Below, piece after piece: positions 8,702-16,298 of a stretch of 36,704 nt of DNA. How positions within the stretch are numbered: the first letter of the stretch is position 1; the number at the start of each line of letters is the position of its first letter. The notes beneath the pieces are model-generated. The model saw only the letters and a program-made list of their open reading frames with translations. It searched no databases and had not been told where the DNA came from. The position numbers were made by a program, and so were the translations under genes. Source of the stretch: Alphaproteobacteria bacterium (GTDB lineage Bacteria > Pseudomonadota > Alphaproteobacteria > UBA6615); contig JANQOE010000120.1 of the NCBI GenBank assembly GCA_028279245.1, positions 1 through 36,704 on the forward strand, in the 5' to 3' direction.

Positions 8702-8739
8702 GTGGCGAGACGGCAAGCCAAGGCCGCCGTACTCGCCAC
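8702..8739 (-). other. puf intercistronic mRNA hairpin between pufA and pufL
   Basis: On the minus strand, gtggcgag-t-acggc pairs with gccgt-ctcgccac around an 11-base loop. This gives 13 base pairs with one bulged base (left arm 8726-8739 and right arm 8702-8714 in + coordinates). In other purple bacteria hairpins at this place protect the upstream pufBA mRNA from 3' exonucleases and give more antenna than reaction-centre protein. The same role is inferred here. No T-run follows, so it is not a simple terminator. Confidence 0.8.
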
Positions 8740-8750
8740 CGTCCTTTGCG

Positions 8751-8930
8751 TCATGTGGTCTCAATCAACACTGTCGATGCCGACAGCTCAGCGGTACGTG
8801 GCCCGTCAAGCCAATTGAACCGGTCCGTGCTCAGCAAGATGAAGTGGATCACGATCGCCAATACAAACAGGAACGTGAACAGTGCGACCAAGACGCGCCG
8901 TGGATCAAACAGAAGCCAAATTCGCCACAT
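8751..8930 (-). CDS. pufA: Light-harvesting 1 alpha subunit
   Basis: A 59-aa single-span antenna polypeptide. It opens with [14 protein letters not shown]. Its membrane segment (about 12-34) contains the AIVIH motif, and His29 ligates bacteriochlorophyll. The sequence after the helix (RFNWLDGP) is typical of LH1 alpha. The start ATG is at 8928-8930, 18 bp after the pufB stop, with gagaggg upstream; the stop TGA is at 8751-8753. With the beta chain it forms the LH1 ring around the reaction centre. The gene is short and easy to miss. Confidence 0.96.
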   Translation of the reverse strand: MWRIWLLFDPRRVLVALFTFLFVLAIVIHFILLSTDRFNWLDGPRTAELSASTVLIETT

Positions 8931-8948
8931 TTCTCAGTGCCCTCTCTC

Positions 8949-9173
8949 TTAGCCGGCAAGTGTTGTGATGTAGGCGGCGGCGTACTTTGCGCCGTCGATC
9001 AGCGCCGTGTAGCCCTCCGGTCCGGGAAGCCATGAACGCCAGTTCCAAACCAGAAAGTGGGCGATCACCGCTATGACGGTGAAGATCACGAAACTCATCA
9101 CAAAGATGCGATGGAATTCCTGTGCCTCCCCGTCGGTCAAACCCGACAATGAGATCTTGTCCGTATCTGCCAT
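8949..9173 (-). CDS. pufB: Light-harvesting 1 beta subunit
   Basis: A 74-aa single-span antenna polypeptide. The N-terminal [17 protein letters not shown] is the family hallmark. In the membrane segment (about 22-43) the AVIAH motif carries the bacteriochlorophyll ligand His39. The post-helix [14 protein letters not shown] is typical, and some 20 further residues follow; precursor tails like this are known in Rhodospirillum. The ATG has ggaggt 5 bases upstream. The stretch 9174-9260 between bchZ and pufB contains no pufQ and no obvious promoter, so the puf promoter may lie inside bchZ or further upstream. Confidence 0.97.
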   Translation of the reverse strand: MADTDKISLSGLTDGEAQEFHRIFVMSFVIFTVIAVIAHFLVWNWRSWLPGPEGYTALIDGAKYAAAYITTLAG

Positions 9174-9260
9174 TCATACCTCCGTTTCTGACAGTCCTCT
9201 AAACCGCCCGCAGGTGCCCTGCGGCGTGGTCAATCTGTTCACAATTGCGCAGCCGAGGTC

Positions 9261-10706
9261 TCACCCGACTGGCTCCATTGCGTGAGCCTTAGCAACGCGC
9301 CTCGCCGTAACACGGGGCTCGCCGTTACGCTTTGCGGCTTGCTCTGCCCGTTCGCGCAGCCTTTTCGCTGCCGAGATCCGAACCAGGAACGGGATCTTCT
9401 CAACGATCTCGTCCAAGCGGCCCCGTGCGTCGTCATCCCAAGGGATGGCCGACGCGACGCCCGGTCGCGCGAGTGTTGGGTCGACGCCGTCCATCTCCGT
9501 ACTGAGCGGAAGGATGTGGAACAGCGCGTCGAATAGCGCGTTGCAGTACTCCTGGACGATGTACGTCGCTCCGGCATAGCCCATGAAGGGCGTGCCTGTT
9601 GCGCGGCGCACAATGGCGCCTGGGAACGACGCGGGAATATACATCGCACGGCAACCCGTCTCCGCCGCGTACATCCGTTCATTGTATGACCCGAACAGCA
9701 CCAGCGGTGCCTTCTCGGTCAGTGCATTCTTGATAGCGGCGTTGTCGGGCTTGACGCCGGCGCGACGGGAGAACCCAAAACTGCAAGGGATTCCCATCTC
9801 CTTCTCAAGGAAACCGCGCAGGCCACGAACGTAGGTATGGGTCGCCACCACGGCGAACGAACCGGTCGCAAAGAAGTCTTGGGTTACACTTCGCCAGAGA
9901 TCCCAAATTGGCTTGATTGTTGTCTCTTTCTCTTTCTGAATAAAGGGCTCCGGATCGAGCCCGGCCAGCTCACCGAGTTTTCGCAAGAAACTCGTTGTCG
10001 CGAACACGCCCATCGGCGCCTGTAGGTACGGCCGGTCAAGCTCCTCGCAAAGCTGGCGCCCGAACTCCCGGTACATACAAATGTTGATGTCCGCGTTGGC
10101 GAGCTGCTTGATATCCTTGACATGGGCTCCCAAGGGGAAGACGAGATTGACTTCGCAGCCGATACCCTCGACAAGCCGGCGGACCTCCGCCAAGTCTGAA
10201 GGCATGTTGAAGGTGCCGTACATCGGCCCGATGATGTTGACCCGTGGTTTCTCACCGGCCTTCGGCTGGCGGCGCTTCGTCGTTTTCGACCCGAACTGTT
10301 GCCAGAGCCAATAGAGCGCCCGGTCGGCGCTCTGCCACTGATCCTCGTCGATCGTCCGCGGCAGGAAACGCAACAGGTTTGAGCCTTCCGGCGTCACCCC
10401 GCCGCCGATCATCTCCGCGATACTGCCGGTCACAACGACCGCCGGCATCGACGTGTCTTGCGTCGCACTCGCGCGCCGCAACGCGCTCTCGGTGCCGTTC
10501 ATCGAAAGCTCGTCCTCGGACAAGCCGGTGACGACAATAGGCAACTCGTGTGGCGGCAGTGCATCCGTGTAGTGCAGCACCGCGGTCACCGGCAGGTTCT
10601 CGCATCCCACCGGACCGTCGATAACGACGCGGAGGCCCTTCAGGGCCGTAAAGGCGTAAACTGCTCCCCAATAGCCGCCGGCCCGATCATGATCCAGGAC
10701 AAGCAT
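9261..10706 (-). CDS. bchZ: Chlorophyllide a reductase subunit Z
   Basis: A 481-aa nitrogenase-like subunit of chlorophyllide a reductase (BchXYZ), which reduces ring B to give the bacteriochlorin ring. The start ATG (10704-10706) shares one base with the bchY stop (TGATG). It opens with [19 protein letters not shown], as is usual for BchZ, so longer upstream frames are discarded. Conserved stretches include [19 protein letters not shown], with the Cys of the NB-type protein, and [17 protein letters not shown]. Length fits the family. Confidence 0.97.
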   Translation of the reverse strand: MLVLDHDRAGGYWGAVYAFTALKGLRVVIDGPVGCENLPVTAVLHYTDALPPHELPIVVTGLSEDELSMNGTESALRRASATQDTSMPAVVVTGSIAEMIGGGVTPEGSNLLRFLPRTIDEDQWQSADRALYWLWQQFGSKTTKRRQPKAGEKPRVNIIGPMYGTFNMPSDLAEVRRLVEGIGCEVNLVFPLGAHVKDIKQLANADINICMYREFGRQLCEELDRPYLQAPMGVFATTSFLRKLGELAGLDPEPFIQKEKETTIKPIWDLWRSVTQDFFATGSFAVVATHTYVRGLRGFLEKEMGIPCSFGFSRRAGVKPDNAAIKNALTEKAPLVLFGSYNERMYAAETGCRAMYIPASFPGAIVRRATGTPFMGYAGATYIVQEYCNALFDALFHILPLSTEMDGVDPTLARPGVASAIPWDDDARGRLDEIVEKIPFLVRISAAKRLRERAEQAAKRNGEPRVTARRVAKAHAMEPVG

Positions 10707-12115
10707 CAGGCAGCACCTTGCGCCGGCCGTGACGTGGCATCCGGGCCATTGCCGGCAAAGAAGCTCATCATCTTGGAGAAGCGTTCTTTGCCCCTGGTCT
10801 GCGCATTGACAATCCCTGCCAGTGCGCCAGCACCGGCCGCGCCGAACAGCGGACGGGCCGAGACAACGTTGGTGAAGTATACCGCCGGAACGCCTTCCTC
10901 CTTGGCCGCCTGCACCAGAGGCGTCGTGCCGATCGCCAGGTCCGGCCGAACTTCCCGCATGGCCGCCAGATCCTGCTCCAACGACGCTCTGAATTGAACG
11001 AACGTCCCGTGCGCTCGGAGCCAATCGCTGTCGGTATGGCTCCATTCCGTCTTTGGACAAGCTGTACCGACGTAGGGCACTTCGGCCCCGGCCTCAATCA
11101 ACAAGCGTGCCACCAACAGCTCGGAACCCTCGTACCCGGAGACCGTCACCCGTGCATCGATCGGATGTGTTTCGAGTGCCGGACGAATCATGGCGGCGGC
11201 TTGGGTTTGTGCATGCTGGACGTGGCGAGACGGCACGTCGGCTGCGGCACCGACGGCTTCGAGCCACGCCAGCGTTCCTTCGGCACCAACCGGGCCGGAG
11301 CCAACCACCGGCCGGCCGGCCGCCGCAAACTCGCGGATCGCGGCGACGTAGAAGGGGTGCACCGCGGCGGCAACACTGCAGTCGAGCGCGGCATAGAGGT
11401 CACGCCACTCGCGGGTCGGCACTTGCGCCCCAAGTGCCAGCCCCATGGGCTGCAGAAGTATGTCGATACCGACCGGGTCGGCCGGGAACATCTCGCCGAC
11501 AATCGTGACCGTCGGCTTGTCATCCTTGAGATCGCGGGGGCGCTGCACCGGCCCCTGCTCCACCTCGCCCCGGGCATAACGCAGCATCGCTCCGGAGAGG
11601 ACGTCCTTGGCTTCCGCGTGGGTCGGCACACCGAAGCCCGGAACATCGATGCCGATCACGCGCACCCCGTTGATCTGCGCTGGCAACCGGTCAATTGGCA
11701 CACCCGACGCAGTCGGAACGCAGAGGTTGGTGACGATGATCGCGTCATACTTCTCCGGATCCGCCATCTCTTCGACCGCACCGCGAATGTCTTCGTAGAG
11801 TTGGCCGGTAACCAGTGTCTCCGAATCGAACGGCACGTAGCCCACCGTGCGCCGCGCACCGTAGAAATGTGACGTGAAGGTCAGCCCGTAGACGCAGCAG
11901 GCCGACCCGGAGAGGATCGTCGCCGTCCGCCGCATCCGCAGGCCGACCCGCAGCGACCCGAAGGCCGGACACATCGATTGCGGTTGATCGTGCGGACCGC
12001 GCGGATAGTCCGTCAGCAGCCGCGCCATGGTCTCTGTCTTGCCGGCCTTCCGCGCCGCATCGGTCATGCGCTCTTGACCGCCATGGCAGCCCGCATCCGA
12101 ACGCAACGAACTCAT
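10706..12115 (-). CDS. bchY: Chlorophyllide a reductase subunit Y
   Basis: A 469-aa nitrogenase-like subunit that forms the catalytic heterotetramer with BchZ. The family core [19 protein letters not shown] followed by [13 protein letters not shown] (about 48-80) includes cysteines expected to bind the Fe-S cluster. The start ATG (12113-12115) is chosen because DAGCHGG directly after it is conserved in BchY; it lies 26 bp after the bchX stop. A longer frame continues upstream inside bchX but is out of frame with it and not family-like. Some homologues have a slightly longer N-terminus. Confidence 0.95.
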   Translation of the reverse strand: MSSLRSDAGCHGGQERMTDAARKAGKTETMARLLTDYPRGPHDQPQSMCPAFGSLRVGLRMRRTATILSGSACCVYGLTFTSHFYGARRTVGYVPFDSETLVTGQLYEDIRGAVEEMADPEKYDAIIVTNLCVPTASGVPIDRLPAQINGVRVIGIDVPGFGVPTHAEAKDVLSGAMLRYARGEVEQGPVQRPRDLKDDKPTVTIVGEMFPADPVGIDILLQPMGLALGAQVPTREWRDLYAALDCSVAAAVHPFYVAAIREFAAAGRPVVGSGPVGAEGTLAWLEAVGAAADVPSRHVQHAQTQAAAMIRPALETHPIDARVTVSGYEGSELLVARLLIEAGAEVPYVGTACPKTEWSHTDSDWLRAHGTFVQFRASLEQDLAAMREVRPDLAIGTTPLVQAAKEEGVPAVYFTNVVSARPLFGAAGAGALAGIVNAQTRGKERFSKMMSFFAGNGPDATSRPAQGAA

Positions 12116-12141
12116 ACAATCTGGTCCCGGCGAGAGGCCAA

Positions 12142-13143
12142 CTAGATCGCTCCCTCGTAGACGACTTCCAGCGAGGGCTTTTCGACGGCGACACCGCCGC
12201 ACATGTCCTCTTGAGAAGCCGGTTCGAGCACCACATCGCGGCCGACCTGGTCGCCCTTGAATAGGGCGAGAAGCTCCGGATGCGTCAGTGGCGATGGCTG
12301 CAGCGGCGGCGCGTCCGCGGTGCGCTGGCCGAGGTCTTCGAATATGCCGCCCCACCGTCCACCTGGGACGCCAATGATCTCATAGTTGCCGCTTTTCCGG
12401 CGGATGTCCTCATCGGCGGGGATCGCGGCAAGTACGGGAATGCCAGCGGCTTCCGCGAACGCCTGTGCCTCACCGGTGCCATCGTCTTTGTTGATGACCA
12501 GTCCGGCGACACCCACATTGCCGCCAAGCCGCCGGAAGTAGTCGACAGCCGAGCAGACGTTGTTCGCAACGTACAGCGACTGAAGGTCGTTCGACCCGAC
12601 GACGATCACTTTCTGGCACATGTCGCGGGCAATCGGCAGACCGAACCCACCGCAGACGACGTCACCCAGAAAGTCCAGCAGGACGAAATCAAAACCCCAA
12701 TCGTGGAAGCCGAGCTTCTCCAGCAGCTCGAAGCCGTGAATGATCCCGCGGCCACCACAGCCTCGCCCGACCTCCGGTCCACCAAGTTCCATCGCGAAGA
12801 CGCCATCCCGCTTGAAGCAGACGTCGCCGATGGCGACCTTGTCTCCGGCCAGCTTCTTCTTCGAGGAGGTTTCGATGATGGTGGGACAACTGCGACCGCC
12901 GAACAGCAACGACGTCGTATCGCTCTTTGGGTCGCAGCCGATCAGCAGCACTCGCTTGCCCTGCTGGGCCATCATGTAGGAGAGGTTCGCCAGCGTGAAA
13001 CTCTTGCCGATGCCGCCCTTCCCGTAGATCGCGATTATCTGCGTCTTCTTCTCGGGCTCTGACGGAAGCTGAGCGGAAGTCGAGGATTCCGCCTCGTGAT
13101 CGTTGGTCCCGCTGCTTTGAGATGGCGATGAATCAAGAATCAC
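12142..13143 (-). CDS. bchX: Chlorophyllide a reductase Fe protein (subunit X)
   Basis: A 333-aa, NifH-like ATPase that delivers electrons to BchYZ. Seen: a P-loop GKGGIGKSF, Cys in GRGCGGRGI and in DVVCGGFG as ligands of the bridging 4Fe-4S cluster, and a switch-type [12 protein letters not shown]. The start is GTG (13141-13143), supported by ggaggaac 6-7 bases upstream and by a length equal to Rhodobacter BchX. A frame reaching 13191 would overlap bchC more and lacks that support. The first 11 bases overlap the end of bchC. An acidic, Ser-rich leader of about 30 residues precedes the ATPase domain. Confidence 0.96.
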   Translation of the reverse strand: MILDSSPSQSSGTNDHEAESSTSAQLPSEPEKKTQIIAIYGKGGIGKSFTLANLSYMMAQQGKRVLLIGCDPKSDTTSLLFGGRSCPTIIETSSKKKLAGDKVAIGDVCFKRDGVFAMELGGPEVGRGCGGRGIIHGFELLEKLGFHDWGFDFVLLDFLGDVVCGGFGLPIARDMCQKVIVVGSNDLQSLYVANNVCSAVDYFRRLGGNVGVAGLVINKDDGTGEAQAFAEAAGIPVLAAIPADEDIRRKSGNYEIIGVPGGRWGGIFEDLGQRTADAPPLQPSPLTHPELLALFKGDQVGRDVVLEPASQEDMCGGVAVEKPSLEVVYEGAI

Positions 13144-14080
13144 CGAGGTTCCTCCATGACAGCACCATTTTGAGGCAAGCGGGATCATCAAATGCTGTGC
13201 GGTAGGCTGCCGGTGCCGCGGTTGCTTGTTGCCGGTGCGTGATCAATCCATCCAGGGAAAGCGCGCCGGTTTCCACGAGGCGCCGGACCGCCAGCAGATC
13301 CGAAGGTCTCCACTGTGCTGCTACCCGAACTGCAGCCTCGCGCATAAAAGCCGGTGGAAACGCGAACGATAGAGGATCGCTGTAGAAGCCGGCGAGCACG
13401 ACTTCGCCTCCAGGCGCAAGTCGTGCGATCAGACTGTCGAGGATCGTTGCATCACCACTGACATCGTGAATCGTCCGATAGTCGCGGCATCCATCTTCGG
13501 CCGGGTCGACGACCTCGTAGCCGGTAGCACCCGGCCGGCGGGCGCTATTTGTCTCCCAAACAGTGGGGCCCGCGTGTCCCTGAAGCACGGCCAGACGAGC
13601 CAGCAATCGGCCCAGCACACCGTGGCCGACAATCAAATCGGGTTGGCGCTCCGGCTGTCCACCAGTGACGTGATATGCGGTCGCGGCCAAAGCCAGGAGA
13701 GTGGCTCGCTCGTGCAACTCGCCGGGAACCGACACGACCCTTTCCTCGGGCACAACCAACCGCGCTGCGGCGCCGCCAAACAGCCCGCGCACTTCGCCAA
13801 AACAACTGGCACCGGGAACGAACACCGACGTACCGACGTCCAACTCAGTCTTCTCGCCAGCAGCCACCACGCGGCCCACCGATTCGTAGCCGGGAACCAG
13901 CGGATAGCCCATGCCGGGAAAATGCGGCATCCGGCCGGACCACAGCAGTCGTTCCGTGCCCGCACTGATTCCGCTCCATTCGACATCCACCACAATGTCC
14001 TTTTCGCCCGGCGGCGACAGCCCAACCCGACTAAGCACGAGCTGCTCGGGCCTTTCCAAAACCACCGCGAGAGTTTCCAT
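13133..14080 (-). CDS. bchC: Bacteriochlorophyllide 3-hydroxyethyl dehydrogenase
   Basis: A 315-aa, zinc-alcohol-dehydrogenase-like enzyme that oxidises the 3-(1-hydroxyethyl) group to the 3-acetyl group. The N-terminus (METLAVVLERPEQLVL), the GroES-like segment with GYESVGRVV, and the Rossmann-like DLIVGHGVLGRLLARL are as expected for BchC. It is the first gene after the paired PpsR operators and is followed by bchXYZ with an 11-bp overlap, so its promoter probably drives bchCXYZ and, by readthrough, puf. Confidence 0.95.
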   Translation of the reverse strand: METLAVVLERPEQLVLSRVGLSPPGEKDIVVDVEWSGISAGTERLLWSGRMPHFPGMGYPLVPGYESVGRVVAAGEKTELDVGTSVFVPGASCFGEVRGLFGGAAARLVVPEERVVSVPGELHERATLLALAATAYHVTGGQPERQPDLIVGHGVLGRLLARLAVLQGHAGPTVWETNSARRPGATGYEVVDPAEDGCRDYRTIHDVSGDATILDSLIARLAPGGEVVLAGFYSDPLSFAFPPAFMREAAVRVAAQWRPSDLLAVRRLVETGALSLDGLITHRQQATAAPAAYRTAFDDPACLKMVLSWRNLGDS

Positions 14081-14119
14081 TGCGCGTCCGACTTCCGATC
14101 GAGCGGTTGCCTACGTATT

Positions 14120-14163
14120 TGTCAGTCTATCGTGACAGTCTAGAGTGTCAATCAAGATTAACA
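14120..14163. promoter_or_regulatory. Tandem PpsR operators and bchC promoter
   Basis: Two exact TGT-N12-ACA boxes lie 8 bp apart: TGTCAGTCTATCGTGACA (14120-14137) and TGTCAATCAAGATTAACA (14146-14163). Paired boxes with this spacing are known to bind CrtJ/PpsR cooperatively at bchC promoters of Rhodobacter. On the minus strand TTGACA (14151-14146) and TAGACT (14129-14124) form a sigma-70-like promoter with a 16-bp spacer, so repressor would cover both elements. The right box overlaps the crtF stop codon. Confidence 0.85.
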
Positions 14164-15323
14164 GTCGAAGATTGACATTTCGGTCGGTTGGCGACGATCA
14201 ATCGCGTCAACAAAGGCCGTCGCGTCCGGATCAGTTTTGGATTGGTAAACCCTGCTGCCTTCAGCAGTTCCTTGATGCGTGCCGGCGTCCGCGGCCGACC
14301 CCTGCCCATGGCGCGAAGGTAGAAGGCAAAGTAAGCATCGGCGACAGGTTCGGCACCGCGTGTCGCCGACATCGGTTCCGCCAGCAGCAAAGTACCACCC
14401 GGTTCAATCGCGGTTTTGGCGGCCGTCAGGAGCCGCAGAACCGTGTCGTCATCGTGGTCATGTACGATTCGGATTAGCGACACCAGATCCGCGCCGGTTG
14501 GCAATGGATCTCTCGTAAAATCACCTCCGGTCACCGCGATACGATCAGCCAGTCCGGCCCTTTCGAGGTAGGTCTGAGCGCGGATGACGACGGGCGGCAG
14601 ATCAAACAAGGTGAGACGCAGGTTTGGGGCTTGTGCAGCCACCGCCGCAAGAAAACCGCCTTGTCCGCCACCGATGTCGAGCAAGGTGTGGTGCCTATCG
14701 ACGGGATAAGCAGCGAGAACATCATCGGCAATAAGCGGCTGGGAGACGGCCATCAGTTCGCTATAGGCAGCTACCTGATGATGCTTTAGATCCGCGTAGT
14801 CGACATCGCCTGCATAGGGCCAGTAGCCGCGGAGGTTCGTCGCAAACTCATCCCGCAATAGGGCCACCGGGTCTCGGAGGTCATCGTACAGCGCTGTATG
14901 GTGATCGATCATGGCGGCGATTCCGGGATTGGCGACCAGCGGGGCGCCAAGCGGCCCTAGGGCATAGCGACGGTTGCGCCGCCTCTCCAACAGGCGTAGT
15001 GCCACACCCGCGTCGAGCAAGCGGCGCACCGCTTCCTCGCTCAGCGACAACTGCTTCGCCAACTCCGAAATGGTCATCGGACCCTGCGCCAGCGCATTGA
15101 AAACGTCCAGGCGGACGCACGCTAACAATATCTGCGAGTAGACAAATCCGGCGCATAGATCGAAGAGTTCGCGCGACCGCCGGTGTGCGATCGGTCGGGT
15201 TAACGGGAATGCAGCAGCCCATCGTTGGAATCGCAGATCGGCTAGCAGCCGATTGCGCCAGTCGCGCCAGTTATCGACCCAGCGCTCGATGCCCTGGGGC
15301 GTGTGTCCCGATGCCGGTATCAG
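14148..15323 (-). CDS. crtF: Carotenoid O-methyltransferase CrtF (unusual start)
   Basis: A SAM-dependent 1-hydroxycarotenoid O-methyltransferase, about 391 aa if begun at 15323, which is the family's usual length. The SAM motif LLDIGGGQGGFLAAVA and the catalytic-type IVHDHDDD are clear, and the N-terminal winged-helix region contains ISELAKQLSLSEEAVRRLL. Family-like sequence (RFQRWAAAFPLTRPIA, then LFDLCAGFVYSQ) runs upstream of the first standard start (TTG at 15126-15128). Between that TTG and an in-frame stop at 15384-15386 there is no ATG, GTG or TTG. The best candidate is CTG at 15321-15323, overlapping the crtE stop as CTGA, with cagga about 8 bases upstream. If only standard starts are allowed, the frame is 14148-15128 and lacks about 65 conserved residues. 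Confidence 0.9.
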   Translation of the reverse strand: MIPASGHTPQGIERWVDNWRDWRNRLLADLRFQRWAAAFPLTRPIAHRRSRELFDLCAGFVYSQILLACVRLDVFNALAQGPMTISELAKQLSLSEEAVRRLLDAGVALRLLERRRNRRYALGPLGAPLVANPGIAAMIDHHTALYDDLRDPVALLRDEFATNLRGYWPYAGDVDYADLKHHQVAAYSELMAVSQPLIADDVLAAYPVDRHHTLLDIGGGQGGFLAAVAAQAPNLRLTLFDLPPVVIRAQTYLERAGLADRIAVTGGDFTRDPLPTGADLVSLIRIVHDHDDDTVLRLLTAAKTAIEPGGTLLLAEPMSATRGAEPVADAYFAFYLRAMGRGRPRTPARIKELLKAAGFTNPKLIRTRRPLLTRLIVANRPKCQSSTVNLD

Positions 15324-16192
15324 GCCGCGTCCTGCAACAGACCGCTCGGCAGAAATCGTTTCGCCTCCATTGCGATAAGGCCGCTAAGGTCCTGTGAGCC
15401 CCGGCATGGTGGTATGGAGTCGATCGCCGAAGCGACAAGCTGGTCGAACCGACGCATGGCACCACCAACCCCAAGCTGATGGACTGCATTTGGCCGATCA
15501 TGCGTAGTGTCCTGGCCGACCGGTTTCCCGGCTTCTTCTGGGTCGGCCACCATGTCGCGGATGTCATCGGCAACCTGACAAGCGCCACCCAGACGCTCGC
15601 CAAGAACGCGCCAAGTGGAGCTATCTGCGACGCCGGCCGCAGCCGCACCCGCCGCTGCGGCCGCGGCAAAGAGAGCACCTGTCTTGGCCTGCTGATACTC
15701 CGTCAGTCGCACATCTGGTTCGCTCTCCCAGGCTTGCCCCGCCGCGATACCCGATGGCATTCCAACGCCGCGCGCGACGATGTTGAGCAGCCCGCCCAGG
15801 CGTTCCGGGTGATGGCAAGCCCCAGCGCCCAGCGTCTGAAATGCCAAGACGATAAGCGCGTCGCCGGCAAGCACGGCAAGCGGCTCACCGAACGCCTTGT
15901 GCACCGACGGTTTGCCACGTCGGATGGCGGCGTCGTCGAAGCAGGGCAAGTCGTCGTGGATCAAGGAAGCACAGTGAAGAAGTTCAATGGCGACCGCGGC
16001 GCAGTCTGCCGCTGCTGGATCATCGTCGCCGCAGGCAATGGCAACGGCTAGGCAAAGCCGTGGCCGGACCCGGGCGCCGCCGGGGAAGACAGCGTAACGC
16101 AACGCGTTGGCCAGAAGGGGCGGTGCGCCCGGCCTTGAGGCTCTCGCAAGAGCAGTATCCAAGGCTCTTTCAATTCGTTTCCTTCCGTCCAC
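15320..16192 (-). CDS. crtE: Geranylgeranyl diphosphate synthase
   Basis: A 290-aa trans-prenyltransferase that makes C20 diphosphate for carotenoids and for the bacteriochlorophyll tail. The first Asp-rich motif DDLPCFDD (80-87) and the second DDIRD (209-213) are present, as are GGARVRPRL and GDALIVLAF. The start is taken as GTG (16190-16192) with gggagg 5 bases upstream; a TTG start at 16213 would add seven residues. It opens the leftward crtEF-bchCXYZ-puf block and is divergent from crtD. Confidence 0.95.
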   Translation of the reverse strand: MDGRKRIERALDTALARASRPGAPPLLANALRYAVFPGGARVRPRLCLAVAIACGDDDPAAADCAAVAIELLHCASLIHDDLPCFDDAAIRRGKPSVHKAFGEPLAVLAGDALIVLAFQTLGAGACHHPERLGGLLNIVARGVGMPSGIAAGQAWESEPDVRLTEYQQAKTGALFAAAAAAGAAAAGVADSSTWRVLGERLGGACQVADDIRDMVADPEEAGKPVGQDTTHDRPNAVHQLGVGGAMRRFDQLVASAIDSIPPCRGSQDLSGLIAMEAKRFLPSGLLQDAA

Positions 16193-16219
16193 ATTGGCCT
16201 CCCATCCCTCCAAAACTAC

Positions 16220-16263
16220 TGTAATGTCGTCCTGTCACTTCAGATTGTCAATCAATGTGGACA
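16220..16263. promoter_or_regulatory. PpsR operators in the crtE/crtD divergent region
   Basis: TGTCAATCAATGTGGACA (16246-16263) is an exact TGT-N12-ACA box. Eight bp to its left TGTAATGTCGTCCTGTCA (16220-16237) matches except that the last half-site is TCA. The spacing is the same as at bchC. On the minus strand TTGACA (16251-16246) could be the crtE -35, with gacatt (16228-16223) as a -10 at 17 bp. One operator pair could thus repress both crtE and crtD. Role inferred from motif and place. Confidence 0.75.
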
Positions 16264-16298
16264 CAGGGGTCCGGTGAGACTATGAGGGTGGCGTCCTC

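Noticed and set aside
10707..11060. Upstream extension of the bchZ frame
   Set aside because: It lies inside bchY out of frame, and BchZ homologues start at [12 protein letters not shown].
13144..13191. Upstream ATG-led extension of bchX
   Set aside because: The GTG at 13141-13143 has a strong ribosome binding site and gives the usual length; the extension only lengthens the overlap with bchC.
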